The position numbers and the translations under genes were made by a program. From positions 16,177,230-16,241,229 of the forward strand of contig NC_012871.2 in NCBI RefSeq assembly GCF_000003195.3: a stretch of 64,000 bases of DNA, written 5' to 3'. Of this stretch, positions 33,923 to 45,296 are shown piece after piece. Each line of letters starts with the position of its first letter. Within the stretch, counting starts at the first letter, position 1. The stretch is from Sorghum bicolor (taxonomy: Eukaryota; Streptophyta; Magnoliopsida; Poales; Poaceae). The notes under the pieces are model-generated. The model was not told the DNA's origin, ran no database searches, and saw only the letters and a program-made list of their open reading frames with translations.

Positions 33923-36783
33923 TGTAACACCCTAAAATTTGTTCCTTTTTGAAATAGGAGAAAATGATTTAATTTTATATTTTTGTGTTCATGAAATATA
34001 GAGAGATAATATTTTTCATCAAAATAAAATTTATCATAGGATGTAGCAACATTTTTGTGCACTCATGCTCCTGCATTTTTATTTATTGTGCTGAGTGGTT
34101 TTACTAAAGTTCAAAAATAATTCAAAGTGACTTTTAAAACGAATTTGAAAAAGGCTTTGAAATAAAAAGGGAGAAAAAAACAACACAGAAGCCCTCACCT
34201 CTCCCCTCTCCGCACCCCAGGCCGAGTGCCACCCTGGGCTAGTTGGGCAGCCAGCCTGCCCCGTACCCTTCCCACTCCCCTCAGCGTGGGCCAAACCAGC
34301 AGGCCGGCCCGGTTCCCCCCTTTTTCCTTCTTTCACTAATGTCTCGGGCCCACTCGTCAGACGCCAACTCTTCTTCAACCTCCAGTCGAAGCGGTGCAGG
34401 ACTCCTGACCGGGCAGTAAATCCCGATTTCTCCGCTATTTCGAGTTTAGGACGTAATCGACTTCCCCAATAAGACCCCTGGCACTTGCCGTGACCCCTAT
34501 TTCCATCTTTCCATCCCCGAAAGCCGCCCTGGAGCCGCTGTTGGATCTCGCTGCAAGCAGAGGTAGAGTCGCCGCCTTGGTCCTCGCTCTGAGGTGCTCA
34601 AAGGTCGTCAAAAACCGTATGCCGAGCTTCGCATTGATCCTACGAAGACGCTGAGCCCTTTGCTTTGCTCCCTATCGGTTTTTGTGGAGCCCAAACAGCT
34701 GCCGAAGTTGGGACGGAAAGCCCGAGCCGCCATAGCGAGCACTGCACCGCCCCCGCGTCATCTCCGCCCTTGTTCTCGGCCTAGGTGAGTTCGCATTTGT
34801 CTCCTCTTTCTTCCGGCGTTTTCCCTATTGGAAATCGTTCACTAAATCGTCGGATTTGCTAACTCCGGTGAACTCCTCAACGCCGGCCATGGAGGACCAC
34901 CGCCGGAGTTACTGTATCGGCACCGAATCCTCCCAAATCTTTCCCGTCCATCAGATCCCAGATCAACGGCCATGATTAAAACATACCCTTTCATTCGCGT
35001 TTTTTCTAAAGAGCCCCTGGGCTTTTTAAATATAGAACCGCAGTCCGAAAATGTCTTCCAAAAAATACGCTCTCTCTTTCTGAAAACGTAAAAGCTCTTG
35101 GGTTAAATCAAAATACGTTTTCAATAATTACAATTTTGCCACTCAAACTGTTTTGCTCATAAAATATTCATTTGAGCTCCGATTTGACCTATTCAAATTG
35201 CGTTAGGTTCGTTTTCATGAGTTCTACATGTTAGTAATATTGTTCACTCAGGCCTTGTTTACTTCCAAAATTTTTTGCAAAATATGAATAGTGACACTTT
35301 CGTTTGTATTTGACAAATATTGTCCAATCATGGACTAACTAGGGTCAAAAGATTCGTCTCGTCAATTTCGACCAAACTGTGTAATTAGTTTTTATTTTCG
35401 TCTATATTTAATACTCCATGCATGCGTCTAAAGATTCGATGTGACAGGGAATCTAAAAAATTTTGCAAAATTTTCTAGGAACTAAACAAGGCCTTGAAAC
35501 TTTTAAATTTCGTGATCCTATTTAATTAATTACTTTTCTACATAAAATCTTAGAAAATTCATAACTTCTTTGTTTTAACTCTGTTTTTCGTGATCTTTAC
35601 GTCTATGAAATCGTAGCGATGCGTAGAATCGTTTTATAAACTTTTCATACTATTTTTATATGACTGGTGTACTGTTCTAATTGTATCCTTGTTTGCTTCG
35701 TGTATGTTTGTCTCCGGATGATTGTGTGTGGTTGATCGATGATCGAGTTTAGACGGAGAGCAGTTTTTGCTGATCAAGATCAGAGCTTGGACAACTAGTA
35801 AGATCAGCAGGATCAACAAGAGCATTTAGATTAAGGCAAATATAGCATTTAGATTTTATTCTGTGACTATGATCCTATGACTAGATTAATATTAAGTAAT
35901 AAATGATAAAAATAACTTTTTAGCAACTTGATGATTTGTTTGTACGTGATCACCCGGGAGGCCGGGACAACAGTGCAACCATGAGGGCTATAATGGCTCT
36001 GGTTTTAGCTCAGTATGAAGAACTTTTCTAGCTTATTAGAGGTTACCCGAAAGGGTGCTAGAGGGGCCTAACCGACACGGGTATAGTGCGAGCCCCTGTC
36101 TCTATGTGTATAGGCTGCGCGTCATTGTGCCATTCGGAAGGGGGGTATCTATATCTGCTCACCCGGGAAACCTTGCAGCCCTAACATGTTAGACGAACTT
36201 TTGAAAGGCTTCATAGTGATCCCTGCCGACCTTCCTTGGTAGTGGGTTAAGAGGCTGGTCACCTCGGGCGAAAGGGTAAATCATGACTCATGGGTAAAGA
36301 TGTACAACCTCTGCAGAGTGTTAAAACTAGTATACTAGCCGAGCTCACGGTCAGGAGCGGCCTTGGGGTCATCTACATTAAGGTTGATGACTCTTGTGTG
36401 TTAAATATGCTCATAGTTTATTATTTAATGCTCTACATTATTTATGTCACATTGATCATGAGATTGTGGGATCTATACAATCTAGTTTCTATACTTGTGG
36501 AGTTCGACATGGACTCACTCTTGCTATTTCCTCCAAACCTCAGGAGAAGTTTAGGCTTGTGATCAACCAGTTAGTTGGAACCTGTAGAGAGAAGTTAATA
36601 CCCGAAGTTGGAGTTGTCTATCCGCTGTTTGCTAGTAAAGGTTATCTCTTTTATACTAAGTACGTTATATGTTTATGCATTACCTTTTGATATTACATCT
36701 TATTTGTAGCTATATGTGAGATTTGACTTCTAAGACTCACATATGGTGTATATCTGGTTTTGTCCTTAAAATCGGGTATTACA
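33923..36783 (+). repeat. 3' LTR of element A
   Basis: It begins TGTAACACCCTAAAATTTG and ends AATCGGGTATTACA. It carries one MITE (35251-35493); without it the length is ~2613 bp. It matches the split 5' LTR closely. The GC-rich part at 34.19-34.90 kb opens several overlapping frames on both strands that I do not regard as genes. Confidence 0.88.
35251..35493. mobile_element. MITE, GGCCTTGTTTA family, 243 bp
   Basis: It starts GGCCTTGTTTACTTCC and ends GGAACTAAACAAGGCC, a near-perfect terminal inverted repeat. The 5' LTR has the empty site CTCAGTTTGAAAC; here CTCA and TTGAAAC flank the insert, so no TSD is visible and two target bases are gone. Confidence 0.82.
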
Positions 36784-37114
36784 CAATGGCCATATATTGG
36801 CTTTGTGGGCATCTCCAAGAGTTTGGTAAAATAACTTCTTATCTTGATTTTTTTAGTAAAAAGAAAAAAGTCATAAGTTTGTCAAATATCCTCCTCAAGT
36901 CATAAGTTTACAAAGTGGAGAGAACTCCCTGTTCCTCTAAAAAAAGATATGATTGGCTCTTGTAAATCAAAAAACAACAAATAGATGTGGATCCTACAAT
37001 AAATTTTAAATTTTAGAAAGCTATTATAGTTTATTATTGGAGAAGAACATAATTTAAAGTTGCTATTTTTTTATTAACTTGCTAAATCTATTAGTTTAGC
37101 AAGTAAATATACTA
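36784..37114. mobile_element. Truncated MITE-like sequence
   Basis: GGGCATCTCCAAGAGTTTGG near 36808 matches a common grass MITE terminus, but its partner end is missing before the next MITE. The rest is AT-rich without genes. Confidence 0.35.
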
Positions 37115-37331
37115 TAGAGAAAAATTTTGGTTTTAGCTACTGTAGCACTTTCGTTTGTATTTGGTAATTATTGTCCAATCATGGACTAAATAGGCTCAAA
37201 AGATTCGTCTCAAAAATTTAAGGCAAACTATATAATTAGTTAATTTTTTATCTATATTTAATGTTCCATGTATGCGTCTAAAGGTTCGACGTGATAGAGA
37301 ATCTGAAAATTTTTGTGAACTAAACAAGCCC
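37115..37331. mobile_element. MITE of the GGCCTTGTTTAG family, inverted, left end worn
   Basis: Interior landmarks TTTAGCTACTGTAGCACTTTC, ATTGTCCAATCATGGAC and TGCGTCTAAAGG in order, ending AACTAAACAAGCCC. Confidence 0.6.
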
Positions 37332-37563
37332 TTAGTTTACCTCAAAATCCCAAAACATTTCAAGGTTCCCGTTACATCAAATCTTGCGACACATGCATGA
37401 AATATTAAATATAGATACAAAAATAACTAATTGCATAGTTTAACTGTAATTTACGAGAAAAATCTTTTGAACCTAGTTAGTCCGTGGTTGGACAATAATT
37501 ATTAAATACAAATAAAAATGCTATAGTGTCAAAATGTAAAATATTTTTGGATCTAAACGAGGC
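37332..37563. mobile_element. MITE of the GGCCTTGTTTAG family, opposite orientation
   Basis: Directly abuts the previous copy in the opposite orientation. It runs from TTAGTTTACCTCAAAATCCC to TGGATCTAAACGAGGC with the same interior words. Confidence 0.6.
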
Positions 37564-37688
37564 ATAATATGGTACAGTTCAACTATAGTAACCGTGTCAG
37601 TACAGGCCAAAGCCGTGAACGAGGTCGCCAAAGAGGGCCATGACCCGTAAAACCAAGTTTTGACCACGGGTTGACATAATTCAAATAA

Positions 37689-38235
37689 GGGAGAATTGGT
37701 TGTGGGACATGCAGAATGATGGCTATTTGCTAGCGGACACTAGGAAAAATTAGATTGCTCAAAGACACTCTGTTTCTTGTCAAATTCGTTGGCGGACACT
37801 ATGTCTAATCAAACATTATTACAAAATAGATATAAAATCATATAAGTGCTAGAAAATTATACTATAAATTTTTTACACTCTACATGATGAGAACTATAGT
37901 GTAAAAATATTGTTTAGTATTTTTAGTATCTTACTAATATATTAACTAATTAACCATGGTTATCTTTGTCTATTTATGAAGAGGGGCAAAATGGTCATTT
38001 CAGCACAAAACAATATTTTTACACTATAGTTCTCATCATGTAGAGTGTAAAAAAAATTATAGTATAATTTTCTAGCACTTATATGATTTTATATCTACTT
38101 TGTAATAATATTTAATTAGACGTAGTGTCCGCCAGCAAATTTGACAAGAAATGGAGTGTCTTTGAGCAATCTAATTTTTTCTAGTATCCGCTGGCAAATG
38201 ACCACCATTCTGCATGCCCCACAACCAATTCTCCA
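37689..38235. mobile_element. Mutator-like foldback MITE, 547 bp
   Basis: Arms of roughly 200 bp (37689-37915 and ~38005-38235) are inverted copies; outer ends are GGGAGAATTGGTTGTGGG and CCCCACAACCAATTCTCCA. The 9-bp TSD TTCAAATAA at 37680-37688 and 38236-38244 is diagnostic of MULEs. The centre (~37.92-38.00 kb) is AT-rich. No gene. Confidence 0.92.
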
Positions 38236-38244
38236 TTCAAATAA

Positions 38245-39059
38245 TGGTAGCAGTCTCACTGAGCCTTTGAGTATGACGGGCCGACCGAAAGACTAAAGAC
38301 CCAGACTGCATTTTCAGGAATGCTACTGAAGACTGATCCTGTGCTACCCTCTATGGAAAAATTACACACAAGTAATTTGCAGGGTGCACAAAATACATTG
38401 GAATACATCAAAGGAATATCTACGAGGGATGCAACAACAAAGATGCACAGGATAATAGATCATTGTGTTAAAAGAATACCGTACCCGGCCCCCTTCGTAT
38501 TCAAATAAATCAATTTCTAGAATCTGCGCAAATCAAACTATCACAAATTTAACTATTCGCTTTGCTGAAAATCTATAGCTAAAAGAACTATTTGCTGATT
38601 TATTATAACATTAAAGCACCGCTTAATGGCTGGCTGATTTGGCAAATAAGGTAAAGCGAACAAGGCTATGAAAAAGTAACAATATATATTAACATAAATG
38701 AGTACATTATGAAAATATATTCTATGGTATATGTATCTAATTATACTAATTTGATATCATAAATCTTGATGAGTTTTTCTAGAAATTTGGTCAAAGTTTA
38801 AAAGTTTGACTTAAGACAACTCTAGAAACCTATTTATTTAGGGACAAAAAGAGCATAAATAAAGCAACCCCTAAATTAGTCACGTGGATTTGGTTAGGAG
38901 AGTTTTGGTGCATTAATATGGAGAGAGTGAAAATATCTTCCAAGGAGAAGATCATGTCATGAACTGAAACCATATTGCTTGAGCATTAGTTGCATAATAC
39001 AACTATTCAAGAGCTCTCTAATGAGTTGCACTAAAGCATTAGTGTGAAATTCAGTGATT
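38245..39059. other. Intergenic AT-rich sequence, nothing recognised
   Basis: No element ends, coding frame of convincing composition or repeat shared with the window. 37564-37679 on the other side of the MULE is similar. Confidence 0.35.
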
Positions 39060-39198
39060 TACATGTGGCCCTTATCCACTTTCTTGTAGGCACACTAGGG
39101 CTTCAACGGTATCTAGGGTCATACAACTTGAAAATCTGCTATTATTCTTGAACCTTTACTGAATACATACGTTGCTATTGTAGAGATGGAAACAACAA

Positions 39199-40013
39199 AG
39201 CCCCATTTGGTACGGCTCCAAGAGAAGATTCCAAAGCAATTTCACGAGGAGACCAACCAAATAGGTTGGAGAGGAACAACTTCATGAGAGGATTCCTAGT
39301 AGATTTCCTGCTCTCTAGAGTGAGGCGAGAGGGAGAGCTAAAATATAGCGATGAGAGGAGAGGTCTAGCCACATGTGTGAGGAACATGCGCCCTCGTCGC
39401 GGTCGTTGGCATTAGTAGGGCGAGAGCTCAGTGAGGAATTGCTACTAGCTTAGGCAGCAAGCAGGGGCCACCGAATTCATGTGAGGTGAGATCTGTGCTG
39501 GCTTCTTCTTGCTTCCTCTAACTCTTGTGGTTCCACGTGCCCGATGGAGGCGTGCTTGAAGGCAACGATGAGAAGGAGAGTTCCGGTCACGCATGCGAGG
39601 AAGAGGAATGCACAAGAGATCGGCGGGGAGTTGCTACAAGAGAAGTGGCGTGCAATGGCATCCATGGGGGTGCAGCGGATACTAGGTGCGGGGATAGGGT
39701 CAAAGCAGATGTCAAGCATAGGATGGGTGTGACGGAGGTCAAGTGTGGGATAGGGCCATGTTGGAGGTCGAGTACGGGGAGGGGTGATGGCACGAGCCTG
39801 ATTACACGAGATAGATACACCAAAGGTGAGAGAGAGAGAGAAATAAAAGCATAGAGAGAGAAAATAACCCATTAATAAGTGGGTTAATATATTAAGTGAT
39901 CCATGAGTCAAAACGAAGGAGCTAAACCAAATGTTTCTTTAACAAGTGAAGTGGAAGCTAAATAAAGTTGCTCCACCAAAAAAGTTGGAGTTAGAGCTCC
40001 ACCAAACAGGCCC
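39199..40013. mobile_element. TIR element, 815 bp, inside the hAT relic
   Basis: Ends AGCCCCATTTGGTACGGCTCC and GGAGCTCTAACTCC/ACCAAACAGGCCC-type sequence form imperfect inverted repeats (GGGCCTGTTTGGT on the other strand); CAA flanks both ends (39196-39198, 40014-40016). It splits the hAT dimerisation domain between ATNILG and VSISTIA. PIF/Harbinger affinity is suggested by ends and 3-bp TSD. The GC-richer middle (39.48-39.9 kb) is open on both strands, with no recognisable protein. Confidence 0.65.
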
Positions 40014-40394
40014 CAATATGTTCGTCGCCATGTAACTCAATGTTGGGTACTCAACTGAGTTCATCTCCCACCATGCAAGGATATTGAATTGATTAGTTTG
40101 ATGAGTTGGTACCTTTGACAGATATGTCTTAAGTTGTAATGGAGCCTCATTGGCAGATCAAGCACTAAGAGGAACATATTGGTCCCAACTTGCCAAAGTA
40201 TCATAGTCACTTACACTTATTTCAACATTACCTCCTTATGATATAGGATCTACAATATTGTCATTCAATTTGAGATATTCTTTAAACAACCCTTGGAGAA
40301 TATTCTTTATTTTATTTATCATCCGTGTAGCATCATCCTTGAATTTGCCAGGCCAAATCAAAGTTCAGTGTACTTGGACTTGAATTGTGGGTGT

Positions 40395-42755
40395 CACTGC
40401 TATAGAAAGTTCATCACCGTTGGTTCCAAAACCCCCTTCACTGATGGTTTTGGCCACCATTGGTGAAAGTCATTGGTGATAGTAAACAAATCATTGATGA
40501 AACTTCTAATCACCGCTGGCTCTGTGGACGATGCGGTGGTCCGAACCATTGTGATTTTCATCGCCAGGTCATAAAGCGAATTGACAGCGGTAGAGATTTC
40601 CACCATCGGCTCTAATGGTCGTGCATCCCTCCATTTTGAAACCGGTAGTGAAGCTTCTTATCTATGTCAATTTTTCTGTGCGTTGAGCATTTGATGACTA
40701 ACTGGCGGTGCTAAATGCTTACACCGCTAGTTTGGCATATGATGCAGTAGCGAAGACCGACACTATTGAAAGCCCAAGTTTGGTTTTGGTAATTAATGAC
40801 ACCAAGTTGCTAATACCTTGTGTTTAAGTGATTTGAGTTAGGTATAGCAACACATGTGATGAAGGTGCAAGGTGGCATGGAAAGATGACCACATGATTAC
40901 AAAGAGATGAAGCATGGAGTAGAGATCATGGTGATAGACAAGAAGTAAAGTGATCAAATCAAAGATATAAACATAGGGTCTTGCTTTTGTCGGTCTAAGT
41001 TGAGTAGAGAAGTGTTTGACCAGATTTAGGATAGATAGCCAACTATCAAGAGGGGAAATCAAGGTCATCTCTCGAATCAAGTGCTACTAGGTCCATATCA
41101 TGAGCATATGCATTAGGATCTAGTAAAGTGCTAACCTAACTCCTTTGGGAAAATGTTTGTGAAAAGCTAACACACATGCACTTTGGATTCGACGCTTTTC
41201 AGAAAATGAAATGCATATTTTCTATTGCGCCGGTGGAAAGTTTGGAGAAGTCATGGGAGTGGAACGCTGTCCTCGGAGACATCAGACGCAGCATCAGACG
41301 TTGCATCGGACGCGCTCTATGAGTCCAGTGTTTGGCACTTACTGGGGTGTACACACCAGACCCACTCACAGTAACATGAGCGAGTCCGGTGGTGTGCGTC
41401 CGATGGTTCACTGCAGAAGCGTTCGTTGCATTAGATGTAGGAGAGCGTCCGGTGACCCTGCGTGAAAAACACCCTCTCTGTGTACGGGTCCGGTGTGTAC
41501 CAGACGCGTCCGGTGGGTACTTAACCGCATCCGATGGTTTGAAAGTGACCGTTAGAGATTGACACGTGATTTTTAAAAGGGTGACACTTGGCTGACATCT
41601 GCGTATCGGACGCAGGGTTCTAACGTCCAGTGGCTCCCTGTTGTGCGTCCGATGCCCTCGACTTTGCCCAGTGGAAGAGCCAACGGCTCTATTTGTTGAG
41701 AGGGCTTATAAATAGTTGTTGGCCAGCCTTGGGGGGTTTACTCTTGCACTTTGGAATACTTGAGGCATATTTTGAGCTAGAGAATATTCCCTCCACTCAT
41801 CTCCTTGTTTAATTGCTAATCCTAGTAAGATTGGGTGAGATTCTAAGTACATTGCTCAGTGAGTTGCATCTATTGGCACTTGATTCTTAAGTTTGTTGTG
41901 GTTTTCTTGTTACTCTTGGGTGTTTCTCGACGCCCTAGATGGCTTGGAGCAGCTGTGGTGTTGAGCTCATGGTTGGAGATTGTTTTGAGCCTCACCAAGT
42001 GATTTGTGAGGGGTTCTTAAGCCTTCCCCGTGGGAGATCGCAATTGGCTACTCTAGTGGATTGCTCGTGCCTTGGAGGATCCCCATCTTGTGAGTGGGTG
42101 TGTGGCACCCGCTGAGGGTTTAGCTTTGGATTGCCAATTAGCTCGTGATCCATCAAGTGGGTGTATCGCCACAACAAGAACTAGCTTGCCAGGAAGCAAG
42201 TAAACCTCGGTAAAAATCTTGTATCTTCTCTTGCCGAGGATTATCTATTGTGATTGTGATTGTGCGTGATTGGTTGAATATATCTTTACTCTACAACATT
42301 GGTATAACAATCACTCTCCACTCCTTTACTTACTTGCATACCTTGCTAGTTGTTTAGCTTGTTCAACATAGTCTTCTTGTCTAGGAGTGTATCTAGCCTT
42401 CTCTTGTTGTTGTGGTTTAGTGTTTAGCATTGTACTAGACTTTAGGTGGCTTGCTTAGCTTAGTTAAGCTAGTGCTAGTTTAGCTTCACCATTTGTTTTA
42501 TTAATCAACTTGTCTAATTGAGTTTGTAGAAAATTTAAATAGGCTATTCACCCCCCTCTAGCCATTTGAACCTTTCAACTGTGTTCACCACCAAACCATA
42601 TGTCTGGGCTAGCGGTGAAAATGTTTGTCATCGCCGGTGGATCACGTAGAAGGGACCCCTTAAGCTATGTAACCAATGGTGATGAGTATCATCACAAGTT
42701 GTCACATAATTGCCAGTGAAAGTCCTGGTGGTGATTAAACTTTCAAAATCACAAT
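40395..42755. mobile_element. Small non-autonomous CACTA-like element holding a solo LTR
   Basis: The left end CACTGCTATAGAAAGTTCATCACC is partly mirrored by the right end GGTGATTAAACTTTCAAAATC. Subterminal words ACCGCTGGCTCTG, ATCGGCTCTAATGG, TAGCGGTGAAAATG and ATCGCCGGTGG repeat in both orientations. It interrupts the hAT relic between DLCII and HPQFKSKY, which supports an insertion. Without the LTR it is about 545 bp. No clear TSD; the right boundary is approximate. Confidence 0.5.
40767..42577 (+). mobile_element. Solo LTR, Copia-like (SIRE/Maximus type suspected), 1811 bp
   Basis: Starts TGAAAGCCCAAGTTTGG and ends TTTGAACCTTTCA; flanks ACTAT (40762-40766) and ACTGT (42578-42582) give a TSD with one mismatch. 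The pre-terminal TATTCACCCCCCTCTAG is common in this group. A block at 41.27-41.66 kb has many CpG-rich GCGTCCGGTG/GTCCGATG words. No interior, so a solo LTR. Family assignment rests on ends only. Confidence 0.7.
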
Positions 42756-43064
42756 AATGCAAAGATCCATCCATGGTACCTTCTAATACTTAGCAATTTT
42801 TTTCTTCATGCATTTGATCATAGGGTGTGTCTTAGGTTCCTCTACATAAAAGGTTGCTGCTCCAAGGTGAACTTCACTTTCAACATTGCATGAAGGTATA
42901 ATTTAGCATTAAGGTATTTTGTTCCTGATATCACATTAGTCGCTTCATGGAAAACCTTGAGCAATGTGCAAACAACATTACCATTATCCTATTCCTGAAA
43001 TGATGGTCTAAACATGTAATGTGAGTCTTGAATGGACAATGAGTCAAATACTACATGTAAATAT

Positions 43065-44417
43065 TTAAAGTATCATTTGGGTTCTGATAATTAATGATAA
43101 ACTTTGTGGACTAATGATTTCATGTGTTGAAAGTGAAAATTGGAAGCACTAGATGCTAGAAGTGGAGAAGATGAAAGACAAGTTCAAGGTAAAGGTATAA
43201 CATGGAGTTTTGTCTTCTCATTGGTCATGAGGTCATTAGAGAAGTGAAAATGGTTGGGTTGATAGGATAGATAGCTCTACTATAAAGAGGGACAAATCTA
43301 GTTGCTAATGCGGTTACCTAATAATGCCATTTGAGTGATCTAAGATCAAGTGAAAAACCTTTAGCACTTGATCCCATGGTGTACTGAAGAGTACACTGGA
43401 GTTTAGCAACTAGTTCTGAGTGTTGTTGGAAGTTACTTTTGGAAAGATCCAATGGTGCACCATAACCTCTAGTGAGACCAAAAAAGTTACAATGATTGTG
43501 TGACGTACAACTAGTTGTGTGTGTGGGTGGGGGGTCCAGGGGTCTATAAATAGAGGCTTGGCCAAGCCAGGCCAACCCTCTTAGACCCCTTGCTAATATC
43601 CACACACACTAGAGATCAAGTTAAGTCGTCACTCTTTGGAGATATTGGAGTGATCTTAGTGCATTTGTTTCGAGAAATTGCATTGAGTGTCACTAGAGAT
43701 TTTATTGGCTACGGGTTTGATTGTTACTCTTAGTAGTTGTCGCCACCTAGATGGTTTGGTGCAGTGAGACTTTGTTGAAGCACTCAATTGTAGACTGTAA
43801 TGTGCTCTAAAGGTGATTTCTAAGAGGTTCTTTTGCTCATCCTCAGGAGTAAGCAAAGAGAAACTTTAGTGGAATAGAGGTGTTGAGAATCTCATGTGAT
43901 CAAACTAGCTTAGAGATCAAGCCCTCAAGTGGAGGAGGCAACCTTGCAATGTTGAGTCCTGATAAAGAAGCATCTATCCTTGGACTCACTTCAATCTAGG
44001 CATAGGTAACCAGTAAGTTATCAAACCACATGGATATATATGTTTGTGCCTTGTCTTTTGTGGTATCCAATTTGATCACTCTACACTTGTGCATTACTTT
44101 ATATTTTTCAATTCATAGAGTATAACTATTAGGACTTGTCATCCTTTTTTTGAGGGAAGGACTTGTCATCCTAGGAAGCAAGCTGAGCTACTAGTTTAGT
44201 CAATTGTGACATAGCATATATTACATATATACTTGAATTAGTATTGTGGGTTGCTCTCACCCGAGGCTTGCAAAACTTTCAAAACTTTAGCTAGTGGTAG
44301 TTTTATTAGGGTGCGCCTCTGTCGCACCTAAGACTTTGCCTAGTGTTTGTGAGTTTATAGAATTTTAAATTAGGGTATTCAATATTCATCACCTCTAGCC
44401 ATCCAAAGATCCTTTGA
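43065..44417 (+). mobile_element. Decayed Copia-like LTR in the hAT relic
   Basis: The start (TTAAAGTATCATTTGGGTTC, ...TAATTAATGA) and end (GGGTATTCAATATTCATCACC, TCTAGCCATCC, GATCCTTTGA) resemble the neighbouring 1.8-kb LTR type in diverged form. It separates the STRWN block from the next hAT fragment. No TSD remains. Confidence 0.5.
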
Positions 44418-44800
44418 ACTCCTATGGTGTACTAAGCATTAGGTAAATGAAGTTCCAACGAGTGCTGACATAAAGACTCACATGATATGCTTAGTGTGAA
44501 TCATGGAGAGCTTTGAATATGTTTCATGGTGTCATGTATATATCTAGCTGACCATTGGGCTAAGAAACAACACACTATTGCTTGACATATCACATTTATG
44601 ACATAAGCAGCACACAACGTTGGCGGAAGAACATGCCACTCAAAGTAGCTTCTTCTTAGTCAACAAATGGGTCTTCAACAATTTCATCATTGCACCATTG
44701 TTGTTTGCATTATTAAGAGCCATATGATAAATAGTTTATCTTCAATCTTCCATTCCTTGTGCACTTGATCATGGCGTTGAACATTGCAATACTTGTGTGG

Positions 44801-45296
44801 AGGATGTGCCACAATCACAGGAAGCATGACGGCGGTGCCATTCTTGGATTCCACCAATGAGTGGCACAACAACAGCAGCAAGACGACAGTGGCGGGAGGG
44901 TTTTCTCCTAGCGTAGGACCGCGACCGTGGCACGCACAACTGCAGGTTTTAGTTATCCATTAGTTTTTAAATTATCTAATTCATTCATCAGAGCCATGTC
45001 TAGAAACAACAAAAATAACATGCCAAAGTAAGTGAAAGCTAAACATCGGTCGCAACCTAAGCATTTGGTGAGAGCCTGTTCGCTTGTCTTATAAGTCGTA
45101 CTTTTTCTACCAGCTGCTAACAGTGTTTTTCTCTCACAATAAATCAGTAAATAGTACTTTCAGCTATGACTTAGAGAAGTCCATTTTTATCCAATTACTA
45201 TGTGACATAATACATGTACATCGTCAAGATCGAGGACAGCATCAAGAACCACGAATCTCATCTGATCTGACATTAATTTAGAGTACTAATCAAGCA
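44801..45296. other. Intergenic; contains part of a hAT-like MITE
   Basis: 45072-45190 (AGCCTGTTCGCTTGTCTTATAA ... CACAATAAATCAG) resembles one end and the middle of a common grass MITE, without a recognisable right end. The rest shows nothing apart from the downstream side of the gene that follows. Confidence 0.35.

Larger units (their letters stand above)
15430..36783 (+). mobile_element. LTR retrotransposon A, non-coding interior (LARD-like), heavily nested
   Basis: 5' LTR (15430-15903 plus 29010-31144), PBS 31148-31159, interior to 33641, PPT and 3' LTR 33923-36783. With insertions removed the LTRs are ~2609 and ~2613 bp and the whole element is ~7.7 kb. The ~2.5-kb interior has no gag or pol similarity I can recognise, which fits a large retrotransposon derivative mobilised in trans. 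The left end reads TGACAACCTAAAATTTG where the 3' LTR has TGTAACACCCTAAAATTTG, so the 5' terminus has decayed. No matching TSD was found (AGCGA left, CAATG right). LTR ends and PPT context resemble Tekay/Del-type gypsy elements; this is inference. Confidence 0.8.
39060..44800 (-). pseudogene. hAT-superfamily transposase relic in four pieces
   Basis: Minus-strand fragments, in protein order: ~44475-44800 (KIEDKLFI...NNANNNGAMMKLLK, then MFFRQRC, like hAT DNA-binding/catalytic text), STRWNFIYLML at 44432-44470 (the hAT STRWNSTYLML block), ~42757-43064 (ATNVISGTKYLNAKLYLHAM, the hAT RNase-H-fold insertion region), 40014-40394 (HPQFKSKYTEL; PLQLKTYLSKV; ILAWWEMNSVEYPTL at 40041-40089, the C-terminal dimerisation domain) and 39060-39198 (VSISTIATYVFSKG, TVEALVCLQE). 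The order matches intact Ac/ricesleeper-type transposases. Stops and frameshifts show it is long dead. The gaps are later insertions listed separately. Confidence 0.8.

Noticed and set aside
39477..39911. 144-codon ORF in the 815-bp TIR element
   Set aside because: An opposite-strand ORF of similar length overlaps it and nothing is recognisable; treated as chance.
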